From the NCBI GenBank assembly GCA_042095835.1, contig JBELML010000111.1, forward strand, positions 1 to 21,305: a stretch of 21,305 nucleotides of DNA. Direction: 5' to 3'. The position numbers and the translations under genes were made by a program. Below, in pieces: positions 1 to 7,568 of the stretch. Under the pieces are notes generated by a model. The model was given only the letters and a program-made list of their open reading frames with translations, was not told where the DNA came from and ran no database searches. How positions within the stretch are numbered: position 1 is the stretch's first letter; every line of letters begins with the position of its first letter. The DNA is from DATFKA01 sp042095835 (GTDB lineage Bacteria; Bacteroidota; Bacteroidia; Chitinophagales; Saprospiraceae).

Positions 1-33
1 CAATAGAAATTAAGTAACAACAAAACGAAAACC

Positions 34-1479
34 ATGAAACGACAAATACTCCTTCTTTTTTTAAGTTGTACGATCTTATATACTTGCGCGCCTGAAAAAA
101 TAGCTGATGCGGGGGCACTAGTTATTGAAAATGTGAGCATCATCGATCCCGTCAATGGTCAAAAAGATAAGCAGACCGTTATTATCAGCAATGGAAAAAT
201 CCAGCAGGTACTTCCTAGCGCAGATTATGCAAGCACTGAAGCGGATACGCTCATTGATGGAAGTGGTAAATTTCTTATTCCAGGTCTCTGGGATGCGCAT
301 GTTCATTTCGCTTATATCGAAGAGCTGGCACCTAAGATGTTTAACCTCTTCTTGGGCTATGGAATTACGAGTGTAAGAGATACTGGTGGCAAGATCAAGG
401 TGACCAAGTTTTGGAAAGACAAGGCTAAAGCGAATCCTCAAAAAGCACCTAGAGTAATGATAGCAGGCCCTTTGCTGGATGGGGAACCCAATGTGTATGA
501 TGGCAGTAGCCCCTTGGTACCCGAGCTATCCGTTGGTTTAGAAACGGTCGAAGATGCAGTGAAAATGGTAGATGAGTTAGATAGCATCGGGGTAGATTTA
601 CTCAAGGCCTACGAAATGTTGAGTCCTGAGCAGTTTTTAGCCATCATGGATCGTGCTAAAGAAAAAGGCCTAAAAGTAACCGGACATATTCCGCTGAGTA
701 TGGATGTAATCACTGCTTCCAATGCGGGGCTGCATAGTATGGAGCATATGCGCAATATCGAGCTTTCTACTGCTACAAATATGGAGGCTTTACTGGCACA
801 GCGTAGGAAGTTATTATTCGACGGCCAAAATGATCCAGGGAATATACTCCGAACACGCATTCACGAAGCCCAACGCTATGCGGCTGTTCGCAACCAAGAC
901 GAAGCTCAGACCCAAAAAGTAATCGAAGCATTAGCTCGTAATAATACCTGGCAAAACCCTACGCTGACTCTTGGGTTTGCACCAGTAGAGCGCCCTTTTG
1001 AGCGCCCAGAGTGGCAGGCAAGTTTTGAATACCTACCTGAGCAGGTGCGAAAGAATTGGAAAGAAGGTATTGAGACCTACGCCGCTACTAAAGTTTCAGA
1101 AGACCGTAAGGTTTACCGCAAGTGGTTTAGCGAAATAGCCTATAAATTACACGAAGGAGGAGTGACGCTCATGTCGGGTACGGATACGCCCATTTTCTTT
1201 CTGACACCAGGTCTTAGTCTGCACGAAGAATTAATCAATATGGTAAAGATTGGTCTCAGTCCAAAGGAGGCTTTAGCAACTGCTACCACGCATCCTGCCA
1301 AATATTTTGATATGGAAGAGGAGCTTGGCCTAGTCCAAACTGGTATGTGGGCCGACCTGATTTTACTTGACGCCAACCCGCTGGAGGATATTTCTAATAC
1401 CCAAAAAATCAATACTGTGATCAAACAAGGAGCAGTTTATGATAGATCAGCTTTAGATCAGTTGTTGGCAGAAAATTAA
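34..1479 (+). CDS. Imidazolonepropionase-like metal-dependent amidohydrolase, predicted lipoprotein
   Basis: A 481-residue amidohydrolase-superfamily protein. The N-terminus is a lipoprotein signal (hydrophobic run, then L-Y-T-C with Cys18), so it is probably anchored in the periplasm or outer membrane. An N-terminal composite beta domain precedes the TIM barrel. Visible metal-site residues are the H-x-H pair His89/His91 (DAHVH), Lys191 (LLKAYE, candidate carboxylated Lys), His218 (TGHIP), His234/His238 (HSMEH) and Asp384 (SGTDTP). The C-terminus carries the usual small-domain return (GMWADLILLDANPL). The family hydrolyses cyclic amides, dipeptides or similar C-N bonds; the substrate cannot be read from sequence. 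The start is the first ATG after an A-rich leader and matches the lipoprotein signal. Its TAA overlaps the stop of the convergent kinase-RapZ gene. All expected metal ligands are present, so it should be active. Confidence 0.9.
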   Translation: MKRQILLLFLSCTILYTCAPEKIADAGALVIENVSIIDPVNGQKDKQTVIISNGKIQQVLPSADYASTEADTLIDGSGKFLIPGLWDAHVHFAYIEELAPKMFNLFLGYGITSVRDTGGKIKVTKFWKDKAKANPQKAPRVMIAGPLLDGEPNVYDGSSPLVPELSVGLETVEDAVKMVDELDSIGVDLLKAYEMLSPEQFLAIMDRAKEKGLKVTGHIPLSMDVITASNAGLHSMEHMRNIELSTATNMEALLAQRRKLLFDGQNDPGNILRTRIHEAQRYAAVRNQDEAQTQKVIEALARNNTWQNPTLTLGFAPVERPFERPEWQASFEYLPEQVRKNWKEGIETYAATKVSEDRKVYRKWFSEIAYKLHEGGVTLMSGTDTPIFFLTPGLSLHEELINMVKIGLSPKEALATATTHPAKYFDMEEELGLVQTGMWADLILLDANPLEDISNTQKINTVIKQGAVYDRSALDQLLAEN

Positions 1480-2927
1480 TTCTGCCATTTTTTGCGCTCC
1501 TGCTCGATATGATGGAGCTGTACTTTGATGCCGTACTTTTCCTTGAGGTGATAGGCCAATTGATCCGCAGCATAAACGGAGCGGTGTTGGCCACCTGTAC
1601 ATCCAAAGTTGATCTGTAGATCAGTAAAGCTGCGGTCGATATAGTCTTCTACTGCTTCATCGACAATACGATAGACATTGTTGAGGAAGTCGCCCATCGT
1701 GCTATGCTGCCGAAGGAAGGTAATCACTTCTTCATCGCGACCAGTAAGTTTTTTATAGGGTTCATATCGGCCAGGATTATGGATGAATCGGCAGTCAAAA
1801 ACAAAGCCTCCACCATTACCGGAGTCATCGGTAGGTACACCACTAATCTTATAAGAAAAGCTATTGATACGTACGCTTAATAAGCTGGAAGTGCCTTTAA
1901 TTTTATCGAAGGGCTCGTACTTTTTCGAATCAATGAGTTGCCTGAAGAGTCGATTTAATTCAGGTAATTCAATAGGCCATTCTACTTTTTCTAATAGCCA
2001 TTTGACATTGCGTAGGGCAAAAGGAATACTCTTAAGGAAATGCTCCTTGCGTTCATAAAGTCCGCGATAACCATAGGCGCCCAAGACCTGAATGCAGCGG
2101 ATAAGTACAAAGCCATAATAGTACTGCACAAAGGCGGCCCGATCAATGTCGATCAATTCCTCTGCGGTGTCCATATAGTGCTCCAATAGATCTTTGCGGA
2201 TATCATCTGGGATATTGGCTTTTGCCTGGTAGAGTAGGGAGGCCAAGTCGTATTGTAAGGCACCTTTGCGACCTCCTTGATAATCTATGAAATAGGGATC
2301 GCCGGATTTGATCATGATATTCCTAGACTGAAAATCTCGGAACATGAAGTAATTAGCGTCGGCACCTAGTAGGAAATCTGCAAGGGTATGGAAATCTTTT
2401 TCCAAGGCTTCCTCTTGGTAGGTCACTTTGGAAGGAAGTAAAAAATGATATTTGAAATAATTGAAATCCCAAAACATAGATTGCTTGTCAAAAGCAGCTT
2501 TAGGATAGCATACACTATAGTCTAGTTCTTTGCCGCCGAGGATTTGCATACGAGCGATCTGCTCTACAATCTTTTTATAAATCTGGACTAAATAGTCCGG
2601 AAAGTAATCCCCTTTCTGTAGGAGGTAGCTATATAGCGTAGTAGCACCCAAGTCTTCTTGTAAATAAACCTTAGCGCCTAACTGCTCTCGGTAGATTTGA
2701 GGTACAGGAAGACCTAATTCTTTAAAGTGTTTAGAGAAGGTGAGAAAGGCTTTGCTCTCTGCCGGATTAGGACTGTAAGTGCCGATAGCCGCTTGATCGC
2801 CATTTTGTAGGCGATAGTAGACTCGATCCGACCCTGAGGGAGCCAGTGGTAAAAGCAGTTGGGGCGTTTTCCCAGCCCAGTCTTCAAACAAGTCTTTTAA
2901 AGCGGCTTCAATGGCCTTCGTTTTCAT
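1476..2927 (-). CDS. APH-fold (AmgK-like) sugar kinase fused to RapZ C-terminal domain
   Basis: A 483-residue two-domain protein. Residues about 1-330 form an aminoglycoside-phosphotransferase-fold kinase. It has the catalytic loop R-D-F-Q-S-R-N (Asp198, Asn203) and the metal-binding Asp215 in IDYQGG, a pattern resembling AmgK, the anomeric MurNAc/GlcNAc kinase of cell-wall recycling. Residues about 350-483 match the C-terminal domain of RapZ/YvcJ, with the SFSYK-G-P opening, the LTGRDEEV segment and the signature GCTGGQHRS at 442-450. In E. coli RapZ that domain senses glucosamine-6-phosphate and binds small RNAs. The usual RapZ P-loop domain is absent and replaced by the APH kinase. The ATG lies 20 nt inside the end of obg, so translation is probably coupled. 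Inferred role: an amino-sugar or cell-wall precursor kinase/sensor; the real substrate is unknown. Confidence 0.88.
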   Translation of the reverse strand: MKTKAIEAALKDLFEDWAGKTPQLLLPLAPSGSDRVYYRLQNGDQAAIGTYSPNPAESKAFLTFSKHFKELGLPVPQIYREQLGAKVYLQEDLGATTLYSYLLQKGDYFPDYLVQIYKKIVEQIARMQILGGKELDYSVCYPKAAFDKQSMFWDFNYFKYHFLLPSKVTYQEEALEKDFHTLADFLLGADANYFMFRDFQSRNIMIKSGDPYFIDYQGGRKGALQYDLASLLYQAKANIPDDIRKDLLEHYMDTAEELIDIDRAAFVQYYYGFVLIRCIQVLGAYGYRGLYERKEHFLKSIPFALRNVKWLLEKVEWPIELPELNRLFRQLIDSKKYEPFDKIKGTSSLLSVRINSFSYKISGVPTDDSGNGGGFVFDCRFIHNPGRYEPYKKLTGRDEEVITFLRQHSTMGDFLNNVYRIVDEAVEDYIDRSFTDLQINFGCTGGQHRSVYAADQLAYHLKEKYGIKVQLHHIEQERKKWQN

Positions 2928-3927
2928 CTGTATGCTTATGTTCGTTGATGGTTTTCCAAAGCAGGTCTTTCAATTCTTGAATACCCTGTTGTGCGACGGA
3001 AGATATAAAAAGATAGGGAATTCCATCGGGTATTTCACTGACTAGCATTTCCTTTAGCTCTTCATCAATTAAATCGACTTTCGTAAGTGCTAGGACGCGA
3101 GGTTTGTCCAATAGTTCCTGATTGTATTGATAAAGCTCGTTCAGCAGGATATCGTATTCTTTCTGGATGTCATCCGTATCTGCTGGGATCATGAAAAGCA
3201 GCGTCGCATTGCGCTCGATATGCCTCAGAAAACGATGACCTAAGCCTTTACCTTGGTGGGCTTCTTCAATAATTCCGGGGATATCTGCCATGACAAAGGA
3301 GCGGCCATCCCGATACTGTACCATACCCAAGTTGGGGACTAATGTGGTGAAAGCATAGTTAGCGATTTTAGGTTTGGCTGCTGAAAGTACAGAAAGCAAG
3401 GTCGATTTACCGGCATTCGGAAAACCTACTAAACCTACATCTGCTAGGACTTTTAACTCTAAAATTTTCCACTCTTCTTTTCCCTGCTCTCCTGGCTGTG
3501 CATAGCGAGGAATCTGGTTCGTAGAAGATTTAAAATGGGCATTACCTAATCCGCCCCGGCCACCAGGAGTGAGGATATACTCCTCATTGTGTTTGGTGAC
3601 CTCAAATTGAATTTCTCCTGTTTCGGCACTTTTGGCAATGGTGCCAAGTGGTACGTCCAAAATGATATCTTCTCCTTGCGAGCCTGATTTATGATTGCCT
3701 GCTCCATTAGAACCGCCGTCGGCAATGACATGCTTGCGATATTTTAAAGCCAGAAGTGTCCATACGTTGCGATTGCCTCGTACAATAATATGCCCACCAC
3801 GGCCACCATCGCCGCCGTCGGGACCACCTTTCGCCGTACGCGCATCTCTATGAAAATGCACAGAACCAGCTCCACCTTTTCCAGATCTACAACAGATCTT
3901 CACATAATCCACAAAATTCTGTGTCAT
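2908..3927 (-). CDS. obg: GTPase Obg (CgtA), ribosome assembly and growth control
   Basis: A 339-residue Obg-family GTPase. The N-terminal glycine-rich Obg fold (residues 1 to about 160) begins NFVDYVKI and shows the KGGPDGGDGGRGG stretch. The G domain carries G1 at 168-176 (GFPNAGKST), DIPG as G3 and a TKVD G4 motif. There is no long C-terminal OCT extension, so this is the short form. Obg binds the 50S subunit and is linked to late ribosome maturation and ppGpp responses. The ATG at 3927 gives the conserved N-terminus. It lies downstream of adk in the same orientation, separated by the octamer repeat array, and overlaps the following kinase-RapZ gene by 20 nt. The region just upstream has only a weak match to the -7 consensus, so it may be read from the adk promoter through the array or have its own promoter. 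Confidence 0.97.
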   Translation of the reverse strand: MTQNFVDYVKICCRSGKGGAGSVHFHRDARTAKGGPDGGDGGRGGHIIVRGNRNVWTLLALKYRKHVIADGGSNGAGNHKSGSQGEDIILDVPLGTIAKSAETGEIQFEVTKHNEEYILTPGGRGGLGNAHFKSSTNQIPRYAQPGEQGKEEWKILELKVLADVGLVGFPNAGKSTLLSVLSAAKPKIANYAFTTLVPNLGMVQYRDGRSFVMADIPGIIEEAHQGKGLGHRFLRHIERNATLLFMIPADTDDIQKEYDILLNELYQYNQELLDKPRVLALTKVDLIDEELKEMLVSEIPDGIPYLFISSVAQQGIQELKDLLWKTINEHKHTDENEGH

Positions 3928-3958
3928 AATTCTATTAATTCAATGCGTAAATATGTGA

Positions 3959-4441
3959 ATTGTCTCCAAGTCACAAGATCCCCCAGTCCCCACATCACCA
4001 CGTCTCCATGTCACTATATCCCCACTTCTTCATGTCACTACGTCTCCACACCTCCATGTCACTATATCCCCAAGTCCCCCCGTCTCCAAGTCACAAGGTC
4101 CCCCAGTCCCCACATCACCACGTCTCCATGTCACTATATCCCCACTTCTTCATNNNNNNNNNNNNNNNNNNNNNNNNNNNNNNNNNNNNNNNNNNNNNNN
4201 NNNNNNNNNNNNNNNNNNNNNNNNNNNNNNNNNNNNNNNNNNNNNNNNNNNNNTCCCCCAGTCCCCACATCACCACGTCTCCATGTCACTATATCCCCAC
4301 TTCTTCATGTCACTACGTCTCCACACCTCCATGTCACTATATCCCCAAGTCCCCCCGTCTCCAAGTCACAAGGTCCCCCAGTCTCCACATCACTATATCT
4401 CCATGTCACTACATCACCACGTCTCCACGTCCCCACATCAC
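3959..4441. repeat. Octamer repeat array with 120-bp higher-order unit
   Basis: The whole stretch can be parsed into 8-nt words of the form YANRTCNC, for example CATGTCAC, TATATCCC, CACGTCTC and CAAGTCAC, with TC at positions 5-6 nearly invariant. Fifteen octamers make a 120-bp unit: units start at 3967 and 4087 (two differences visible over the shared part) and, after the N gap, at 4242 and 4362, the last diverging into fresh octamers. The array begins about 30 bp upstream of the obg start and ends about 10 bp past the adk stop, filling the gap between them. The plus strand is extremely C-rich and G-poor. Open frames run through it on the plus strand only because the words lack stops; they are not credible genes. 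Function is unknown. Confidence 0.95.
4154..4253. other. Assembly gap (100 N) inside the octamer array
   Basis: Exactly 100 N, a typical unknown-length scaffold placeholder. The octamer phase does not carry across it: the flanking repeats are 3 nt out of register. If the 120-bp unit is intact, the missing length should be 65 bp plus a multiple of 120. Confidence 0.98.
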
Positions 4442-4451
4442 CACATAAAAC

Positions 4452-5024
4452 CTACAATCCATCAATCACTCCACAAAGACGATCGAACACCTCATCAATA
4501 CCTCCAGTGCCATCAATCTTAAGGGCTTTATCCTTACCCTCGTAGTAGTTGTATACGGGTGCGGTATTGTCATAATAGACGGCTAGGCGATTTCTGATGA
4601 CTTCTTCGTTGGCATCATCTTTTCGGCCTGAGCTTTTACCGCGTTCTAATAACCTTTTGACCAACTCATCGTCGGGTACATCGAGCATTACTAGCTTAGA
4701 GATGGTACCATCTTTTTCAGCCACCAATGCATCTAGTGCTTCGGACTGTGGTATAGTCCTGGGGAAACCATCATAGATAATGCCAGGTACACCTGGGTTG
4801 GCTTCCACTTTATTGCGAAGCATACCGATGGTTACAGAGTCGGGAACTAATTCCCCTTTCTCGGTATAGCTTTTTGCTTCTAAACCGAGTGGTGTATTAT
4901 TCCCTATTTCGTACCGAAAAAGATCGCCAGTAGAGATATGTAATAAATTGTATTTTTCAACAAGTTTTGTTGCTTGAGTTCCTTTCCCCGAACCTGGAGG
5001 GCCAAAAAGTATAAGATTGATCAT
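4452..5024 (-). CDS. adk: Adenylate kinase, short (LID-less) form
   Basis: A 190-residue adenylate kinase (ATP + AMP to 2 ADP). The P-loop GPPGSGKGTQ is at residues 8-17, followed by the AMP-binding STGDLFR segment, the DGFPRT motif and the Arg-rich LLERGKSSGRKDD stretch. The zinc-type LID insertion is missing, and the length matches the short-form family seen in many Bacteroidetes. The ATG at 5024 starts directly at the beta strand leading into the P-loop (MINLILFGPPG). A -7 element TAAATTTG at 5158-5151 lies about 127 nt upstream and overlaps the end of the NlpC/P60 gene, so adk probably has its own promoter and a leader of roughly 115-120 nt. That leader holds a small GCTGCAAAAGCAG hairpin (about 5068-5079). 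Confidence 0.97.
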   Translation of the reverse strand: MINLILFGPPGSGKGTQATKLVEKYNLLHISTGDLFRYEIGNNTPLGLEAKSYTEKGELVPDSVTIGMLRNKVEANPGVPGIIYDGFPRTIPQSEALDALVAEKDGTISKLVMLDVPDDELVKRLLERGKSSGRKDDANEEVIRNRLAVYYDNTAPVYNYYEGKDKALKIDGTGGIDEVFDRLCGVIDGL

Positions 5025-5150
5025 AAATATGTTTTACGATTAAAAGGAAATAAAACTAGTCTCTCAACTGCTTTTGCAGCGGATAGAGAATAAGGTTGCT
5101 GGTTAGGGTGCTAGACTAATTTTTGGGACAAGCCTAGAATTAAGGAAGTG

Positions 5151-5158
5151 CAAATTTA
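5151..5158 (-). promoter_or_regulatory. Candidate adk promoter -7 element (TAAATTTG)
   Basis: Exact match to the Bacteroidetes -7 consensus TAnnTTTG on the minus strand, immediately next to the stop codon of the NlpC/P60 gene. No exact TTG -33 element is visible at the expected distance. Confidence 0.5.
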
Positions 5159-5716
5159 TTAAAACTTACCCGAAACCACATCTCTAGCAGTAGAAATCTT
5201 GGGATTCCAGTAGGAAGAGGTCGAAATGTTGTCAATCACCACACCTCTTGATGTGCTATGGATGACTTTGATGCCTTCTGAAGTGTTTGAAACGACTAAG
5301 GATACGTGGAATACATCCGTATTAGCAGATCGGCGATAGAAAATAAGATCTCCGGCTTGCACATCTTTTACGCTAATGCGTTTTCCTTGATTTTCTTGAG
5401 CTCTTGAACTAGGCGAGAGGATGATTTCATGCGCCAGCATCACAAAATAAGTGAAACCAGAACAGTCAAAGCCTTTTTTAGGATCGCGGCCAGCGTATTT
5501 GTATTCGGTACCCAGGTATTCTTTTGCGTAATCCAGGATATCGGCGCGCAATAATGCCTCCTTATCCATTTTGGGTGGCTTCGGTTGGGTAGTACCTGGT
5601 TTGTTTGTATGGCTACCAGACTCCTCAGAGGAAATAGGCGCTAAGACATTGCATTGAGTAAATAGAAATACAATGAATCCAAATAGCAAGAAAAAACGAA
5701 ATGTAGACTTACGCAT
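5159..5716 (-). CDS. NlpC/P60 family peptidoglycan hydrolase, predicted lipoprotein
   Basis: A 185-residue secreted cysteine peptidase. The signal is MRKSTF followed by a hydrophobic run and Cys22 (L-F-T-Q-C). Gln at -1 is an unusual lipobox residue, so lipidation is likely rather than certain. A Pro/Thr-rich linker (about 33-50) leads to the NlpC/P60 domain. The catalytic triad is Cys85 (FDCSGF), His137 (VFHVSLVV) and His153 (VIHS). The family cleaves peptide bonds in peptidoglycan stems, typically D-Glu to the third residue. I chose the ATG at 5716; an upstream GTG at 5734 would add six residues before the positively charged signal start and is less likely. It lies between rplY, from which it is separated by a terminator-like hairpin, and adk, which has its own promoter. 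Confidence 0.9.
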   Translation of the reverse strand: MRKSTFRFFLLFGFIVFLFTQCNVLAPISSEESGSHTNKPGTTQPKPPKMDKEALLRADILDYAKEYLGTEYKYAGRDPKKGFDCSGFTYFVMLAHEIILSPSSRAQENQGKRISVKDVQAGDLIFYRRSANTDVFHVSLVVSNTSEGIKVIHSTSRGVVIDNISTSSYWNPKISTARDVVSGKF

Positions 5717-5795
5717 GATGCTGATTACGTACACAATATCTTAATAACGCTTTTTTGACGCACAAAAGTTTCCAAGTTAAGCAATGAAATTACGA

Positions 5796-5825
5796 AAGGC
5801 CAACCTTTTCATAAAGGCTGGCCTT
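5796..5825 (-). terminator. Hairpin terminator after rplY
   Basis: Outer stem AAGGCCA (5796-5802) pairs with TGGCCTT (5819-5825), and the interior extends the pairing (ACCTTT with AAAGG). On the minus strand it is followed by TTCGTAATTTC, a poor but T-rich tail. It lies 27 bp past the rplY stop codon and separates rplY from the NlpC/P60 gene. Confidence 0.65.
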
Positions 5826-5851
5826 CTATATCTTTTACTTGAAGTGTAAAC

Positions 5852-6448
5852 TTAAACTTCTTCCTCTTCTTCTTGAGTAGCGGCTGATTGAGCAGAACGT
5901 AATGCACGTGGGATTTCAACAATAGCTACTGGTACGCTACCATTGTTCATAACCTCTACACCCTCGATTGCTTTGATGTCTCTTACACGGATAGAATTTC
6001 CAAGTTCTAGATTACTAACATCTAGAGTAACTTTATCTACCAAATGCTCAGGAGTTGTTTTTAGTTTAACTCTACGGAGCATTTGCTGCAACTTACCACC
6101 CACCTTTACACCTGGAGAAGAACCTTCGAAACGTACGGGCACTTCAATTTTTACTGGATGACCATCGATTAGGTTAAGAAAATCGATATGGGTGATCTCA
6201 TCCGTTACAGGGTGCATTTGGTAGTCTTTAAGGATAGACTTGTATACTTTGCCCTCGATTTCTACTTCTGCAAGTTTGAAACTAGGCGTATAAATCAAGT
6301 GCTTTACCTCATTGATCACGGCAGAAAAATGTATAACCTGATCTTTGTCATACATCACACAAGGAATCTTGCCTTCTCTTCTAACTTTAGCAGCTCCTCT
6401 TCTTCCTGTTTCGGTGCGGACTTGCCCGTTGATCTTTACAATTTCCAT
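5852..6448 (-). CDS. rplY: 50S ribosomal protein L25/general stress protein Ctc
   Basis: A 198-residue Ctc-type L25. The N-terminal domain (1 to about 90) starts MEIVKINGQVRTETGRRG and contains REGKIPCVMY, the 5S rRNA-binding fold. The C-terminal CTC beta domain follows, ending in a Glu-rich tail (EEEEEV). The open frame extends 37 codons further upstream, but the conserved N-terminus begins at the ATG at 6448, and a perfect -7 element at 6525-6518 would place the transcript start inside that extension, so the shorter start is favoured. It sits 137 bp downstream of prs in the same orientation, a pairing common in Bacteroidetes. Many relatives have pth next; here it is absent and replaced by an NlpC/P60 gene. 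Confidence 0.95.
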   Translation of the reverse strand: MEIVKINGQVRTETGRRGAAKVRREGKIPCVMYDKDQVIHFSAVINEVKHLIYTPSFKLAEVEIEGKVYKSILKDYQMHPVTDEITHIDFLNLIDGHPVKIEVPVRFEGSSPGVKVGGKLQQMLRRVKLKTTPEHLVDKVTLDVSNLELGNSIRVRDIKAIEGVEVMNNGSVPVAIVEIPRALRSAQSAATQEEEEEV

Positions 6449-6517
6449 AATATTTATTTCTTTATGCCCTTGACTTTCGTCGACTATTAAGAACTTTGCT
6501 TTTTTGATTTCGGATCG

Positions 6518-6525
6518 CAAAGGTA
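6518..6525 (-). promoter_or_regulatory. Candidate rplY promoter -7 element (TACCTTTG)
   Basis: Exact TAnnTTTG match on the minus strand, 70 bp upstream of the rplY ATG, in a very AT-rich spacer. A 16-bp perfect palindrome, AAAAAGTCGACTTTTT at 6539-6554, lies 13 bp upstream of it, over the region RNA polymerase would contact. No TTG -33 box is evident. Confidence 0.6.
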
Positions 6526-6585
6526 AATTATTTTTCCGAAAAAGTCGACTTTTTTTCAAAAAATAGTCTAGACTTTGCAGCTTGA

Positions 6586-7533
6586 TTAGCCTTCTACAAA
6601 TAGGGCCGTGATGGAGCGATGCTCATGAGCATTCCTGATGGCTCTAGAGAATAATTTGGCGGAGGAAAGGACCTCGATTTTTGTCGATTCCTGTTTTAGT
6701 GGAATGGTGTCACAAACGATGAGTTTCTGAAGATGAGAGTTTTCGATCCTCTCATAGGCATTTCCCGAAAGGATAGGGTGTGTACAAAGGGCTTTTACAC
6801 TTTTAGCACCTTTTTCAATTAATACATCGGCTGCTTTACAGAGCGTACCTGCGGTGTCGACCAAGTCATCTACTAAGATAACGTCGCGCCCTTCTACATC
6901 TCCGATTACGGTCATGCCCGCAACTTCGTTGGCTTTTTCTCTATATTTATCACAAATAACCAAGTCTTTCTTAAAATGCTTGGCATAGGTTCTTGTGCGC
7001 TTGACACCTCCTACATCCGGAGAGGCAAAAAGGACATTTGACAGGTCAATCTTATCCTGTAGATAAGGTATAAATATGGCTTGACTTTTCAAATGGTCTA
7101 CCGGGATATCAAAAAAGCCTTGGATTTGATCAGCGTGAAAATCCATGGTCATAATCCGATCGGCACCAGCTTCACTCAGTAGGTTGGCAATCAGTTTGGC
7201 AGAAATAGGTACCCTGGGTTGATCTTTTCTGTCCTGGCGAGCATATCCAAAATAAGGAATAACCGCAGTAATGTATCCAGCTGATGCGCGGCGAGCGGCA
7301 TCAATCAGGAGCAAGAGCTCCATTAAATTCTCGGCAGGGGAGTAAGTAGATTGTATGAAAAATACAAAAGCACCGCGCACAGATACTTTAATAATCGGTT
7401 GCATTTCTCCATCTGAGAACTTTTTGACCTCCAAGGCACCGAGCTTATCGCCATAGTAATCGGCAATTTTTTCTGCTAAGTACTCCGAATTCTGACCGGA
7501 AAATAATTTAACTTCGTTGGTAACCGTATTCAT
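6586..7533 (-). CDS. prs: Ribose-phosphate pyrophosphokinase (PRPP synthetase)
   Basis: A 315-residue class I PRPP synthetase (ribose-5-phosphate + ATP to PRPP + AMP), feeding purine, pyrimidine, His, Trp and NAD synthesis. Diagnostic segments are KLFSGQNSEYLAEKI and the KFSDGEMQ loop near the N-terminus, PYFGYARQDRK (ATP site), MDFHADQIQGFF and the C-terminal PRPP loop DDLVDTAGT. Length is standard for the family. The ATG at 7533 gives the expected N-terminus. A -7 element at 7696-7689 predicts a leader of about 150 nt with nested inverted repeats (see the separate entry). rplY follows in the same direction but has its own promoter. Confidence 0.97.
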   Translation of the reverse strand: MNTVTNEVKLFSGQNSEYLAEKIADYYGDKLGALEVKKFSDGEMQPIIKVSVRGAFVFFIQSTYSPAENLMELLLLIDAARRASAGYITAVIPYFGYARQDRKDQPRVPISAKLIANLLSEAGADRIMTMDFHADQIQGFFDIPVDHLKSQAIFIPYLQDKIDLSNVLFASPDVGGVKRTRTYAKHFKKDLVICDKYREKANEVAGMTVIGDVEGRDVILVDDLVDTAGTLCKAADVLIEKGAKSVKALCTHPILSGNAYERIENSHLQKLIVCDTIPLKQESTKIEVLSSAKLFSRAIRNAHEHRSITALFVEG

Positions 7534-7568
7534 GTGCCCTTTTAATTCAATTGGAAAATAATGCTAAA

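Noticed and set aside
3959..4441. CRISPR array
   Set aside because: Units abut with no unique spacers, the repeat is internally octameric, and no cas gene is present.
3790..4545. Long plus-strand open frames through the repeat array (Ser/Pro/His/Thr-rich)
   Set aside because: They arise from stop-poor octamer words, cross the N gap, run antisense through obg and adk, and have no start signal or family match.
4452..5024. Truncated adenylate kinase
   Set aside because: The missing LID insertion is normal for the short-form family; all catalytic motifs are present.
6449..6559. N-terminal extension of rplY by 37 codons
   Set aside because: The extension is basic and not conserved, and a consensus promoter element lies inside it.
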